This document shows positions 40,798-55,600 of a stretch of 64,000 nt of DNA, one piece after another. The notes below the pieces were generated by a model that was given only the letters and a program-made list of their open reading frames with translations, was not told where the DNA came from and made no database searches. The stretch is from Hermatobates lingyangjiaoensis. Lineage: Eukaryota; Arthropoda; Insecta; Hemiptera; Hermatobatidae. The stretch covers positions 2,170,001-2,234,000 of the forward strand of contig JAPFBL010000255.1 in assembly GCA_026182355.1 (NCBI GenBank). The letters run 5' to 3'. The translations under genes and the position numbers were made by a program. Position 1 is the first letter of the stretch. Each line of letters opens with the position of its first letter.

Positions 40798-43700
40798 CAA
40801 TGATTAAACCACAATAAGAATGGGAAAACAAGACTAAGATCTTTCAACCGTAGCAAGCGGTCTTCGTGAGAGTCAAAAACCCAACTGACTCTGACCAACT
40901 GTCGATGTAAATAATTTGAAATAGTCCACTCTGTAATAGTAGCACAGGGAACCTCACTGGGAACATTTATTTCATCTAGAATCTAGAGTGAGGCGCTGGT
41001 CTAACATCTGATGCCTTAACGTCCTTCCCCAAAACCATACAACCATCCACAATATTTTTAAAATCAACTCATTGTTGAGGCTGACTTCTACCATGACTCT
41101 GAATCATGTTCCTTAATTTGGTATTTGCTACAGACATACAGTTCAGTTATTAGCTTCTATGCTACACTATAGTGTGATGCATTACTTTCAAGAGCTGCTA
41201 TTATTCCATGTTTCTACTTCTAAAAGATCTGCTTTTAATTCTGTTTTAAAATGTATAAGTGATAAGAATGAATCATGGAATTGTTAACTAATCTCTGGAG
41301 GTTTAACAGAAACTGACTGGTGGATGTAATAGTGATGACTTTATTGGCACATTGGTACAAATATTAACATTACTACAACCTATTTGGGTAACTGTCACTG
41401 TATTTATGAAATCATCTGTAGCAACTGATATGAAAACTATTCTGCTCAGAACTATTTCTTTGTTCACTATTATCGCCTGTGCCCCTAATAATTTCAATTG
41501 TTGATTTTTTTTATGAATTTTTTTCAACAAACACAGTTGAAATTGCCAAAATCTACCTTCAACTTATGAAGTTCTGCTTTATTTTTCCTTAAAGGTTTTA
41601 AATAATGTTTTAATCTTAGAATTTTGCTCTTTCATATTCTATGCTCTTTATCAGTTGTTGAAGCTCACTCATTAAGCTCAACTTAAGTTGTTTTCCGAAA
41701 TGAAGGGCGAAAAGTGAAACTTATCAATGCAGATTAAGGTTATAGACTATACAAATAAATTAATTGGAACTGTACTGTAAATTAATGGAATGTACTTTTG
41801 CATTCTCAATTACAACATAATAACCTATTACTCCAAGTAATCATATGGTTACAACCGATGTACGCTAAATATTAAAAATCTAATAAGCAAAAAATGTATT
41901 TCACTTTTTAGATATGTAATGAAACTTAATATTTCTCAAACGCTTTAATTTTTGTAGGGGTGGAAATTTAGCTATAATCGATCTGGGACAAGTCAAACTA
42001 AATAGTGAATTGCAACCTAGTGATTTTCATTTGGACGACTTGACCCAAATGGAAATTGAAGAACGATTATACGACAGATTTCATGTTGATTTCATAGATT
42101 TTCAAATACTCTTTTGTGATACAGGTAAAATATACTCTATTACGATTTCTTTACTATTGAATAGAAATATTTTAGCAGTTATTAATTGAAAATTAAACAG
42201 GAAAACGAATACAAATGTTAACCTATTTTAAATTTTGGAAAGGTGATTTATGGAGGGATTTCAAAAATTTGCAAGACTCTGAATTTCACCTCTTACCAAA
42301 AATGCAATGTCAAGCAGTGTTTTCTAACAGTGTCAAGCCTGAATATCGACTACTCCCAAGGTGAGTCTTAATGCACTTTCAACGAATTACGAATCTCGTC
42401 AAAAGTGTTTATTTACAATACATTTTAAATACATTAATTATTACTGGTATATTGTATAAAAATCATATTCTATTATGAATCTCTTAGAGGCCTAATTTAA
42501 AATATATAATAAAAAAACTATTTTAAATATATTGCCAAGAATGGCTATCACTAACTATAGCAGTGTATTAATTTTATATATGAAAGGTATAAAATTGGAA
42601 AACTAATTGACTTTTAGTGTCTCAGAGAATTTTAGTTTTAAAAATGTTTGTCCTCCAGTCACCCGAGACATTGACCATGGAGAAGGAAATGCTATCTAGA
42701 TAGAATTTTACAGTGACGATGATGATTGGAAGACCTTGGGATCGAAGATCTTAACTTTTTTTTGTATAAATTATGATATCTAGGCAAGATTTCGCAATAG
42801 TAATGATGCCTGGGACACCTTTCAGCCGAAAGATATTATCTGCTTTATTATATACAAGAAAATGGCATTATTAACCTTTTGTAATCTCATTGAAATATTG
42901 ACCTGTTGAATTGAATGATACAATATACTGCATTAAGTTCATCATTTCGAACTTTAAATTAAGTAAAACTAAATCTTGATGACCATATTTAATAAATTTA
43001 TTCATACTGTAATAATAATAATTGTTTGCATTTCTTGATAAAATTGTCTTTATATGTCTGAGAAAAAAGAAAGAAAAGAGACAAGTCAGTGAAAATGTTT
43101 TTACTTGATCAAGTCTTACTCCTAGTTCGGACATGTACGAGGGTCGTCCAGAAAATAAGTTCCGTTTTGGTCTGTAGGGCGGTAGGAGTGGTTTTTGCCA
43201 AATCCGGCAACACCGCTCGAAAGAGGAGAGGTGGGGGAATAGAATGAGGGGTGGGGGACCTCAGTCGGTCAATTACCAACGTCAGGGCAGGTAGTTGAAA
43301 TGGAGCCCTCCATGTCACGTCCCGCCACCTCGATCCCCGTTCCTCTCGAGTTGTTTTGCGCGGAGTGATTCAATTTCTTTATGCACAGGGTTTCAAATCA
43401 GTTCAAATTCACGAACAGTTTATTTCTGTTTATGGAGAAGGTGTAATGAGTGAATCAATGGTGAGGAGATGGGTATGTGAATTTAAGGCGGGAAGACATT
43501 CAGCTCTCTAGGGACCCACCGGGCGGAAACTTTCCGAAAGTCAAGTTTTTCCGAGACGATCTCATGGATGAGGGATCGTGAGATGTCTGGGAAACTCAGG
43601 TGGAGTTCATCCAGGGTTAAACGACGATCTTTGCGAATTGCATTGTCGATTTCTGCGACAATTTCGTCCGTCACAACTGAGGGTCTGCCTCTCCCACTTT

Positions 43701-46700
43701 CATCCTCAAGTGAATGTCTTCCCGCCTTAAATTCACGTACCCATCTCCTCACCATTGATTCACTCATTACACTTTCTCCATAAACAGAAATGAGCTGTTC
43801 GTGAATTTGAACTGATTTGAAACCCTGTGCATAAAGAAATTGAATCACTCCGCGCAAAACAACTCGAGAGGGAACGGGGATCGAGGTGGCGGGACGTGAC
43901 ATGGAGGGCTCCATTTCAACTACCTGCCCTGACGTTGGTAATTGACCGACTGAGGTCCCCCACCTCTCATTCTATTCCCCCACCTCTCCTCTTTCGAGCG
44001 GTGTTGCCGGATTTGGCAAAAACCACTCCTACTGCCCTACAGACCAAAACGGAACTTATTTTCTGGACGACCCTCGTATATCGATTCACCAATGGGGAGT
44101 AGTGTAGGCTTGTGCAGCCTGGCGCCAACTGTGCCTCCTTTTCTCACATAATATATTACAAAGATTAACTCTTCCACAGTGTGCAAAATATTAATGGTCT
44201 GAAAGAAATTTTCTCTTCAACCTTTAAATGTTTAACAAAAAAGAAAGCAACATTTTATTAAAAAAAACATAGTTTCAATTCTAATAATAATCCAGTGTTT
44301 ATCAAACTAATTATCTAACAATAGTGTTACTAATTTTAAGAAATGCATTGTTATCGATAATTATAATAAATATTAATTGTCTGAGAGTTATTGATTATAT
44401 TTTTTTTAAATGTTAATTATTTGATTGAATACCTACTTCTTGAACATTTCTCTACTAAATCTGTTGTAATCCACAGCTTTCAACTTCTAAAATTACTCTT
44501 CTTTCATTATCTGTTTAGATCCCTCCCTCCCGCCACAATGAAATGCCTCTGAACTAAAGTTCCATTTGTGCTTTGCCTAATTACCATCTAACACAATATA
44601 TAAGACAGATTTTAATCTAAGAATTCCATCTACTATTTAAATATCCAAATTGTTGCAGGTGCTTCAAAAGTTAAAACTTTATGGCAAATAGGGAGATATA
44701 TCTTTTTTACATTCTCAGTAATACCTATTACTGGAAAAATTTGCTGGATTTTCAGCTTCACTGTTTTTGTACTTTAGCAATTGTGTTAGGTATTGCGCCT
44801 AGTTATGGGTATGCGACCGTGGGAGAATGGGCGACACACCCCAACGGTCAGAGCAAGGTTATTTTAAATATTGCTCTCTCTGGAAATTTATCGGACAAAA
44901 TATAAGGATTATTGATGATATTATTTAAAGATTATGAATGATTTTAAATTTGTAGTAACTAACCAGATTTTTAATACAATCGTCCGAAGAAATAGAGTAC
45001 ATATATATATATATATATATATATGTAAAAATTGACTGCTATGATTTTTCAAATTAAGTAACTCCTGGTTAGTACCCAAAGAAATTTTCATTCAGAATAA
45101 AGCATGAATGCAAATAAATTTGTTAATCTTTCCAGAAATGTATTGATTGACTTAAAGTCTCTAAACATAAAATCTACGACCATGGTGAATATGAGGCGGT
45201 CTTTAATATAGTTTTTTTAAAAACCATATTTATTTCCGCTCTGTTATACTACATTTTTGAAATAGTTCATTATTCTGTTTTCAAAATCTCGCTACTTTAT
45301 ACGAATCTATTTTTAATTTTGTAAAATTATTTAAAGAATTAGTAAACAATTATTTAGTGGTAATATTAATATAAACATTTTTGTTTTTAAGATATAAACT
45401 AAATATTGCTGTTACAAGCATCAAATTGAATGTGTCAGACAGGAAAATGGGAATAGTGTTAGATTTCCTGGACAATATTCCTGTTCCCTCGGCCAACACA
45501 GTTCATGTGTCAGTCTCGTCACAGTTGGTTTGCTTGCAGGTAAGTTCTCTATCAGAAGGTAACTTTAATTGAAAATGCCTGTACCTTAATGCGTCGTCTG
45601 AATGGTATACTGTACTTGTAGGAAGTTCCCGAGCTTGCTAAGGATAGGATTCAAACGGACCCCTCCAAAGACCAACTCTCTGCAGTAAAGGCTACTATTA
45701 TTGAAAACCATCTGGCTAAATCCAACCAAGACAGCTCTTTAAATAAGAATGAAGTCAGAGATGGTTCATCAGTCATGGAAAAGTTAATATTGCTCTTACT
45801 TTGAATCTAATTAAACAGTAGTATTAAAAACCTCCCAAAGTCATAACTAAACAATTTAAAATCAATTTCCAAGTCAGCTATTAATTTTTAAACTAAATAT
45901 TTTGTTTGACTGGTTCTAATTTACGAAGTCTTTCTTAACATAATAATGATTACTAAATAGTTGGCTTTTTCAAGGAAGGTAACAAAAAAAGGGCGATACT
46001 TTGGCTTGCTATCTACGTTCGAAAAAATCGGCCCTGTATTGCTTTGGTTTGGTTAAAGATATTACAAAAAAGATCTTTAGAAGTAACTTTTATTTTAAAA
46101 TGGTATATATGTAGAAATATGTAATAAGATTTCACAATAACACATTGACTATAAACCAACGCCTAAACTACAGCGAGATATTCAGAATAATGACAACTGT
46201 ATTTCAATCTGACCTCTGCATATTAAATTTTGATCTTGATCACAACAAGTTTGCATAAAATAAAATACATTTTTTAAAATTTGAGCTGAGAGGTAGCTTG
46301 AAATTTTGTTTGTTATTTTAATCGGTAACAATTTATTTTTTCAAACTGCAGATTGGAAAAATAAATTGCTTCTGAGGTCGAACTGTAAAGCTTGACATAC
46401 TTTATTTCTGTTACGAATAACCATCATAACAAAATGCAGCAGAACTATTCTTCTTCAATAAAAGAAGAGTTAAAGAGTATTTGGTGGCAGTAGAAACTAA
46501 TTCGGTTGTTACACATTTTAATAACCAATCGAAAAAAGTTATTTATCTTCACCCAAAAAAAAACATAATTCTTCTGCTCTTTATGCCATGCTCTCTAGAG
46601 GGTTCAGGGCTCCTCCCCGGGAGCGGTCTTCTTCTCTGAGTGATAGACCCTCTGATTACCATGGGCTATTATGGGTATGGTAACTTTTGAATTTACCATA

Positions 46701-49700
46701 AACATGGTAAAACTAAATCTTGATGACCAATCAGATTTTTAATATGAGAGTTCTCGGCGTCGTCGTCGCGAGAACATGGAACAGGTTACGCTGATTGAGT
46801 AGGCTGGTTAACAGATTGAAGGTTTTGTGGCCACTGACATCACCTTCAGGCAAAGCAGCATAAGTTGGTTCGGAGTTCTACCCGAGAACTCTTAAAATGT
46901 TATTAGTTCCACGGTGGCGCGGAAGCCCTTGCGGAATTCTATCGTGCTCCTGTGTGCCCCACCATTGGTGTTCGACTCGTGGCGGCTGTGGTTCCAGGAA
47001 GAGTAAACTCTCCAGGAAGTCACTGTGTGAGAAGCAGTATCTTCTCGGGAGGTTGCCTGCAGAGCAGCAAAAGGGGTCTAGACTCTTGACCTTACCATTG
47101 GGTAACACTCATCAGGTGGCAGGTGGACGTGAAAACTGGTATTCACTTATGTGAGGCCTGGTCCCGGGTTAATGGGCACTTCCCTTTGAGGGACGACCGA
47201 GTCCTAATAATAAATGTAGTCTTACAACTAGAGGCTTAGTAGGAGTCTGCCGTCTGCTCTTTATTTCATGTGTCAAAATACCTGAGGAATCAATGCCAAG
47301 CTTAATAAACATAAAGTGTTATTCCTACATTTTACTGCGTTTAAGCATTATCATTGAAACTTTGTTGACTTTTAATGTTGAGAATTCTGAGGTTGGTTTT
47401 GACAGTTATAATATCTATAGGCTTGAGAGAAGCAAAAAACTAACCAGTGGTGTAGTATTGCAGTCTTTGTTAAAAATAATTTGTTCTCATTGTCAGTTAC
47501 CACTAATTATAGCGATCTCAAAAAAATGTAGATGACATTAATTCTGGAAGCAGCAAATATATATTGGACCTATCTGCATTCCATTTAATCAGAAAACTCG
47601 ATATCTAAAACAATTATGTGACTGCATTCCATTTAATCAAAAACTCAATATCTAAAACAATTATGTGAAAGAATATAATTTTAGATTTTTAACTAATTTA
47701 GAGAAATCGGTTCACATTGGAACAAGATATTCTGTAACTATATGAACTCTACTAATTGAATCACCTTTGACGATGCATTTTAATCGAGAGTTTTACTCAA
47801 ATGGTCATACGATTTCTAATCTATCTACCATATATTAATTCTCCTTCTGTTTTTGATCTTCCTTCTCTGTTGACACTTTCCTCATGTACTAATAGTGTTG
47901 ATATACATATGTTCTGTTACAGTATCGTATCTGAAGGTAGTGAAACCAAATTTCTAAAGTAGATAGTAATAAATCTCCTCGTCCTGACCATAACACTCCA
48001 ATTCTTGTTAAGCTTTGTTCTCACTATTTAATTGTTCGCCTTTTCTTCATATTTCCTTTTGTTTTCCCCTTCTTCAAACTATTACTTTCCCTATAATCTG
48101 AAAAAAACACCTATGTTATTCCACTTCACAAAGTTAGTAATTCACAAACTGTCCAACTGTAAACCCAATATTAATCCAATCCAGTTTTTGAAAAATATTT
48201 GACTCTTTAATTACTAGTTAACTTGGTAAAGACATTAATAATTCTATTATTTTTCAAAAACAATATTTACCCCTCAACGTGTGCTTAGTTGATTTTCTTT
48301 CAAAATTACATCTTTCTTCTCCATCAGGTTACACGTTGAGACATCCTTGATTTCTGTTACGATTCAGTTGGGTAGAGATAATCTACCCAAATTATTTGAT
48401 AAGGTAGATTATGGTATATCTTGTCAAAATTGAGGCTTATGGTATTTTAGTAAACATGTTTGATATTATATAAAGATATGATATGGTTAAGCATTTAAAT
48501 TAAATCTGTTCTTTGGAACAGCTGGAGAGACAAAGGGTCCCAGATTAGTATGGTACTCTATTCAATATTTATGAACTACATTTATAAATATTTCCATTTC
48601 CATAAGTCCAGTTATCTCACAAATTAATTTCAATATCCTTTCCTTTGTGCCCAATTGAATACTCCTGAACTTCTTTCCCGTAGAACCTCTTATGACATCA
48701 ACTGATCTGTGAAATGTTTAACCGTTGAATCCATTGTGTTTTCAGAAAAAACAACTCATATTGCATGTTCCCATTGCCACACAAAATAACTAACTTTTCG
48801 TGGTAAAAGTATTGTAACCTTTATTGAATGAATATTCATGTTTCATAAAGAAAATCATTTTTATAAGTGTTAAAGGCTGTATTTATAACTATAATGTATA
48901 AACATGCCACTATTAGGTAAATAACTGACTTTCATTACGTATAGACCAACAAAAGTTTATTTGTAAATTACATAGTTATAAAGTAATTCGAAACTGTGAT
49001 AAAGTTTCCTATTATTGTTAAGAGTAATTTGAAATCATTATAAGGGCTCCCTTCTTATTTCTCAGAGCTATTTTAAATCATCAGAAGTGGTTTTCTTTGT
49101 GTTTTCACAATTAATTGTTATTTTTCTAGATATAATATGAAATGTATATTTCATATGACAGTAGTTAAGGGCACATGGATAACAAGCTACAGTATTACCA
49201 TGAGAAGTAATAGGCTACAACAATATTTATTTATTTCAGTTTTTATTAGAGGTAATTAATTCATTAATACTGCTCATGAAAAGTGAGTTGTATTTCAAAA
49301 ATATTTGTCTTGAGAATCATTAGTCATAGATTGTTGAAGTTAATACATTTCAAAATAACTCAATGAAAAAATTTTACATCTTCAAAAGTAATTCAAATGT
49401 AAATAATAATTTCTGTTGTAGGAGTTTTATGTCTTCAGAACCAAGTGATGAAGATAGTGAGTTGTGGGCAAGGACAATCGATCTACCTGGTTTCGATGAT
49501 AATGTGTCCCCAAATAACAATATTAAAATGCTTCTGAGGTTCATTGTTGGTGAAGTAAGTGTTGTAATTTTATAGCAGTATTAATGATTAGTTCACGATA
49601 ATAAAAAAAAGTTCATTTTCTTCATTGGCATTATGATATTCTATATCTTTGATATGCTCACAATGAAAGCTTACGTCAGATAATGTAATTTACTGAATCG

Positions 49701-52230
49701 ATATTTCATTATCACATATTGTAATTATTTACAGATAGTTTTGGAGTTGTGCAGGTCATGCAATAGGGTTGATAAGCCTTATCTAATGTTACAATTAAGT
49801 AAATTATGCTGTGACGCTGCTTTAATGGAATATGGACCCGCAGTACAAGCCTCTTTATCAGCTATTCATTTGGTTGACAAGCTACATACAAGTGTATCTG
49901 GCCAATACCTGGAACTGATTTCTACAACCGATTCAGTTGATTTAATATCAGTTCTCTACAGAAAAGTAAGTAAAAACACCTTCCTTTTATAAAATTTTAA
50001 ATATATATTGAACAGTATAGATAATTTGAAACATATAGGAAAAAAAGGAGGCCAACACTAGTAATTATCAAAATTTAATTTTGGCAAACACCGTCACTGA
50101 GAGAAATCATGACATACGAAGTTGAAGAAAGAAAGACGTTTCAGCGTGAGACTCAGTGTAGCCCACGGAGGTGAACAAAGTAAAGGAGTAGGACAAAAAA
50201 ATAATCTAAAAAGGACGAGAAAGAAGAAAAAAGTGGCTAGAAGGGATAAAATAAAAGAATGCAAAATAATAAAGGAGTGTTAAACTATAAAGTAGAATAT
50301 GTAAATAAATAAATGAAATAATAAAAAATATTCTTACATAAATAAAGAAAGAACCAAAAACAGAATTATAAATAATAATGAAACAATTGTAGTAATAAAA
50401 TTAATAAAAATCGTAAAATATAAAAATATATATGAAAAATAAATCCTGTTCAGTAAGTATACTCAGATACAGAAAAGTATGTTGAGTTTTTGTATATCCC
50501 AACATAGTTACTTAGTTAAGTAGTGTAATTTACAGGTTGTTGCTTATCAATTGTCATTGTTTATCATTGACTTATTTATGTTTATCATTGTTTATCATGT
50601 TGCTTATCATTGTTTATCATTTTCATTCATTTAATGATTTGATTCATATCATATTTCAATGAGAAAACATATTAATCATATATTAATATGTTTTCTATTA
50701 GAGACTAGGGAAGGATAGAGATAGGGTGTGATAATTATGATTATCACAGTGATAAGCCATTAAATGGTTATTAGAAACAGCTTTAAGTTAATATATCTGT
50801 TAGAATATTGTAAATTATTTCTTTAAAAAACCTTTCTTTTTTCAGGTCAAATCTAACTGCCCCGATTTCAAATCACACTTTCATAGTGTTGAACAATCTT
50901 TAGTGCTTGATTTAAGCTCACTGTCCATAACTCTTCACAGAGAAGCGTTCGTTACTTTGAACAAATACCTCCAGTATCTTCTCAATAAGTAAGTTCTACA
51001 AACTTTCAACAACAGATCAGCAGTAAATTAGAAACCGTAGAAACGATGATGAAGAGTAAAGAAATCATTTAGGACAACTATCAGAATAAAATAATATATT
51101 AAAAGAATTGGTGGCTATAAATTTGAAGCAAAGAAACTTTTTTCAATGTTTAATTATATTGAATTTAAGTTCTGATTAAATTTAATACTTATCAAACTAT
51201 AAAAATAAATAAATCATATTTGAAAAATTGTTGACATTATTTTATAGTGTCTAAAGATTTAAAAATAAAAACAATTGTTCAGTTATAACAATAAAGAGCT
51301 ATTTCATTATAACATAATGAAATCAGTGTATATAAATTAGGAATTTTTATAGTAGTTAGTTCTATTTTAGTTTACTTGGACTGTGAACTTTAAATTGTGT
51401 TAGCCTAATCACCTTTATGTGAAGTATTTTTTTCTATTAAGGAATTGCTATTTTTTTTAGAGTTCAGAACAGAGATCTTCCTTTTATCGAAAAGTTAATA
51501 AAGAAAATCTCATTTGCTTCTATCAAGAAAATGTATAGATCCAAAGGAGATCCATTATTACCACCTGGTGCTATAAGATTTAGTTACTCCACTAGAATGT
51601 CAGAATTGAAAATCAGACTATGCGATACTGATATTGAATACATTGATATAAAAGTAAGTGTAATTTTAAACCCTCAGTTAATAATTCATTGAGTGTCTTT
51701 CATAATATAAATTCATAATATAATATAAATGTGTAATGTATGACAGCTATTTTCTTTTAATGAAATATGAAGATTTGAATTGATAATTGGTTAATTTAAT
51801 GAACATTATTTCTGTAAATGAATTTTCTTTAAGATCATGTGTACTAATTACAATAATAAAGTAATCACCTTATTCAAATTATAAAGCTCAAATAGTTTTA
51901 TAATATAAATAAAATTACGATAAATTGTTTAAATACAATGATAAATTGTTGTAAAGTTAGCACTAAAGAACCACATATACAAGAAAAAATTAGATATTTA
52001 TAACTGGTCACCACATTTTATCAAACTGTATAGTTTCTGTTAATTATACTTATGAGGAGGAATGTTTTACTAAATCAAATTAAAAAGATATCTCTATGAT
52101 TTGAGTAATTTGAATATACATAATGAACAATTTATTTTAACTGTATATTCAAAACGATTTATAAATGCTTTCATTTTTGTTTAAATAACCTTATTAATTG
52201 TTAAAAGTTTAGAGATTCGCACTTATTTAA

Positions 52231-52291
<61 letters not shown>

Positions 52292-52545
52292 TATGATAAA
52301 ACCACAATAAGAAAATGGGAAAGCAAGACTAAGATCTTTCCGATTTTCTTATTGTGCTTTGATCATTGATTGTTATTTCACGTGTTTATGTGAAATTTTT
52401 TTATATATTTATACGATCAAAGCACAATATGAAAATGGCAAAACAAGACTAAGATCTTTCAACTGTAACAAGCGATCTTAGTCTTGTTTTCCCATTTTCA
52501 TATTGTGGTTTGATCATTGATTGTTATTTCACAGGTTTATGTGAA

Positions 52546-52587
<42 letters not shown>

Positions 52588-52626
52588 TTTATTTTGTTTC
52601 AACTTCACGTCGATACTTTTATGAAC

Positions 52627-52676
<50 letters not shown>

Positions 52677-55600
52677 CTCATTCTTGAGTCCAAGCTTCAT
52701 ACAGTCAGACTTTTGTCATATTTATTTTTTTCTTATTATTTTTGCTCTGAAGGCGAATAGTTGTCTGAAAGCTTCGATATGAATTTTTCTCTTCTGCCTG
52801 CTTGTTGTTATTCGTTTACCCTTTTATCTCATATTTATAAATATAACTCAGTTACATAGAACACAAACAGAATAAAGCAGTGACCAAGATATCCGCACAG
52901 GAGAAGCAACAGGGATATTTATTTTATATGCACCAATAAATTCAATGATAAAAGATAAAAGAGGTTCTAAAGGCTATACCAAAAGCAGTAATTTCTTGGT
53001 TGTATAGTAACTTTTTTTATAGTAATGCTTAGGTATATATCTGTAATCGCTTTTCAAAATACTCCAGTATCTTGTCATTAGGTGTCTCGGCTTTGTGGCT
53101 AAGATCGCTAGTGCGTGTAAGCTATGGGCTAAAACTTAAAATGTGTTTTTTGTTCACATTCTGTATGACTCACTTGAATCCCCATAATAAAGTAGATGTT
53201 GCGACACCTGATTAAAAAAAAATTTAATCAGTACAAAATGATACCATGTAATCCTGAATAATATTAACAAAACTTAGATCATTTAAAAAATATTACTCCA
53301 TGTCTTGTTTATTCTGCAATGATCATTTCATTTCTTTGTCAAACTAATACGATGATAAAGAAACAATTATCAATATTTAAATTAAAATGGTACTTATCAA
53401 ATTGAATATAACATAATACAACAGTTATCTTGGAAAATAAAAAAGTTTTTATTTTGTTTTAGTGTACTTTTCGATTTTTTTATAATCCGATAATAGTATT
53501 TGATTGGTATAATTTTATGAAACATCTTTGCATAAAACTAGCATTAAAATATAAAATCCTGATGTTGGACAGTCCTAGCAAAGTTTTGCTTTCTGATCTC
53601 TTTACTTAATTCTATTTCTCCATAACGTACCTTATCCTAATAAATATATGTGTGGTAGATATCCGGACTGGAGAGTGACTGCATGTTTAAAGCAAATGAA
53701 AGAATGGTTTTAAGATGCTTTTTATCAGGAATTTCTGTTGATGAATTATCGGAAATAACTCTCTACACGAAGGTATATATGTATTCTATTATTTGTGTGT
53801 TTTTCAAAATTAATAAATATTTAGATATACGAGTATATTACTATCTTTGCGAATAGCAGTAGGATTAAATGAAGTTAATGAATTAATAGTTTCTCATATA
53901 GTATATTAATTACACAAATGTAAATTTAATTTATAGATACTTTCAATAGAAGATGAAAAAGTTTTGGATCTTAAATATATTCGACATAGCCCTAGACTTT
54001 ACAATAACAGAGAAATAATAGAAAGTAATCAAGATGATGTTAAATCTGACGGAAATCTTAAACTACATATTGGCCGTTTTCATATTGTACTTCTTTTTAA
54101 AATGATATATGATATTCAGGTATGTATAATTATTCTTATTTAAAATAATGTAATATGAATGATATATTGATGAATATATTTAGTTACATATAAGTGTAAT
54201 GAATTTAAAAATGTATCATAAAACAGTCCCATGATTTTTAACATTCTTAATTTAACGTTTTTACATATATGTCTATAACAGAGACTGCTCGCAGAACTAA
54301 CCGTATTTTTCGAACGATAAGACGTTTGTATCTATAAGGTATAATATCAATGAGTGGGTTAATTTTCATACATAAGGACCGTATTATTAGGAGCATACTG
54401 TAACGGTTGTGACTTTCTGTATGCACTATCATTGTTTATAGCACAATACTAGCTGTTACTAAGCGAGGCTTGTAACTACCATAACGTTTAAACAATTCAT
54501 CAATCGGTGATAGTATCAAAATAGTGTTTAAACATTTGAACTGATTTTTGTGCACCGTGTACCAAATAAGATAGACCAATAAGACCAACAAGGATGAATA
54601 CGTAAGGCAGGTACTGCCTATTTTAGTGAATATTAGATTTTATCAGATTTTTTTGAAAGCATTATGTTTTTCTGTTTTTCCTGAGAAAATTATTGGATTT
54701 CCTTGTCAAACTAGTTTGAAGGTGGAAAGCCAAATAATCATATTTAAAATAAATGACTTTTAATGATAAGATAATACAACTCACCTTGAGAGAATAATAG
54801 TTTTTATTTTGCTTTTAAATAGAAGCATTTTTCATAAAATTACTGCTAATATTTGTTTAGTAAAAATACTAAAAATGGTTTGATCATTCAATCAAAACAA
54901 CTGGTCTATGTCAGAGTATCACTGATGGCAAATATTACTTGGTTTGTTTGAAATGTCTTAGTCATTTTTCTCATTTCTTACTACGTTGACTTTTATTTCT
55001 CGTCTTTTTTGTAAAGCTTTGTTAATGTAATATAACAAATCGAATATGTAATATATACATGTTTCTCAGTTACTGTGTCCCTATTAATTAGAACCCTTTT
55101 CCTCCTGACGAAAAAGTAATTTAACTACTTTTGAGCGAATTTAACTTATTTGAACGAATGTCAAAATATAATAAGTTTATTCTGCATTCATATTTATTTT
55201 GTTTACAGTATTAATCTTACAATCCCTTCCAATTAATAAAAGAAGTGGTTTTGACGAGTTTAATTTTTTTGGTATTAATTATTTACCAAGAAATTAATTT
55301 TTGAAATATCTGCACTGAGGCAGCTATTTTAAAAACACTTGCCTCAGTGCATTACCTTTAACATATTTCGGGAATTTTTATATTAAAAATATGTTTAAGA
55401 ATTTAATGAATTACTAGTTGAGTCTATTACTGGAGTTACCTATAACTCAATAAAAAAAAAAAAAACAATCAGAAGAACGAAAACAGAAAACAAATTGCTT
55501 TAAAAAGTCCAAATTAAGACATAAATGAAAAACATAATTAAGAGATAACATAATATTTATTATAACAATAAGTAATTTAAGAAGATATAATACATAATTT

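Noticed and set aside
43138..43502. Left mariner arm as a second transposase gene
   Set aside because: It has the same start region but a one-base deletion shifts the frame, and it ends at the fold-back junction.
50540..50630. Repeated tgtttatcat blocks as a CRISPR-like or regulatory array
   Set aside because: Spacing is irregular and units are only about 10 bp in A+T-rich DNA; simple-sequence drift is enough.
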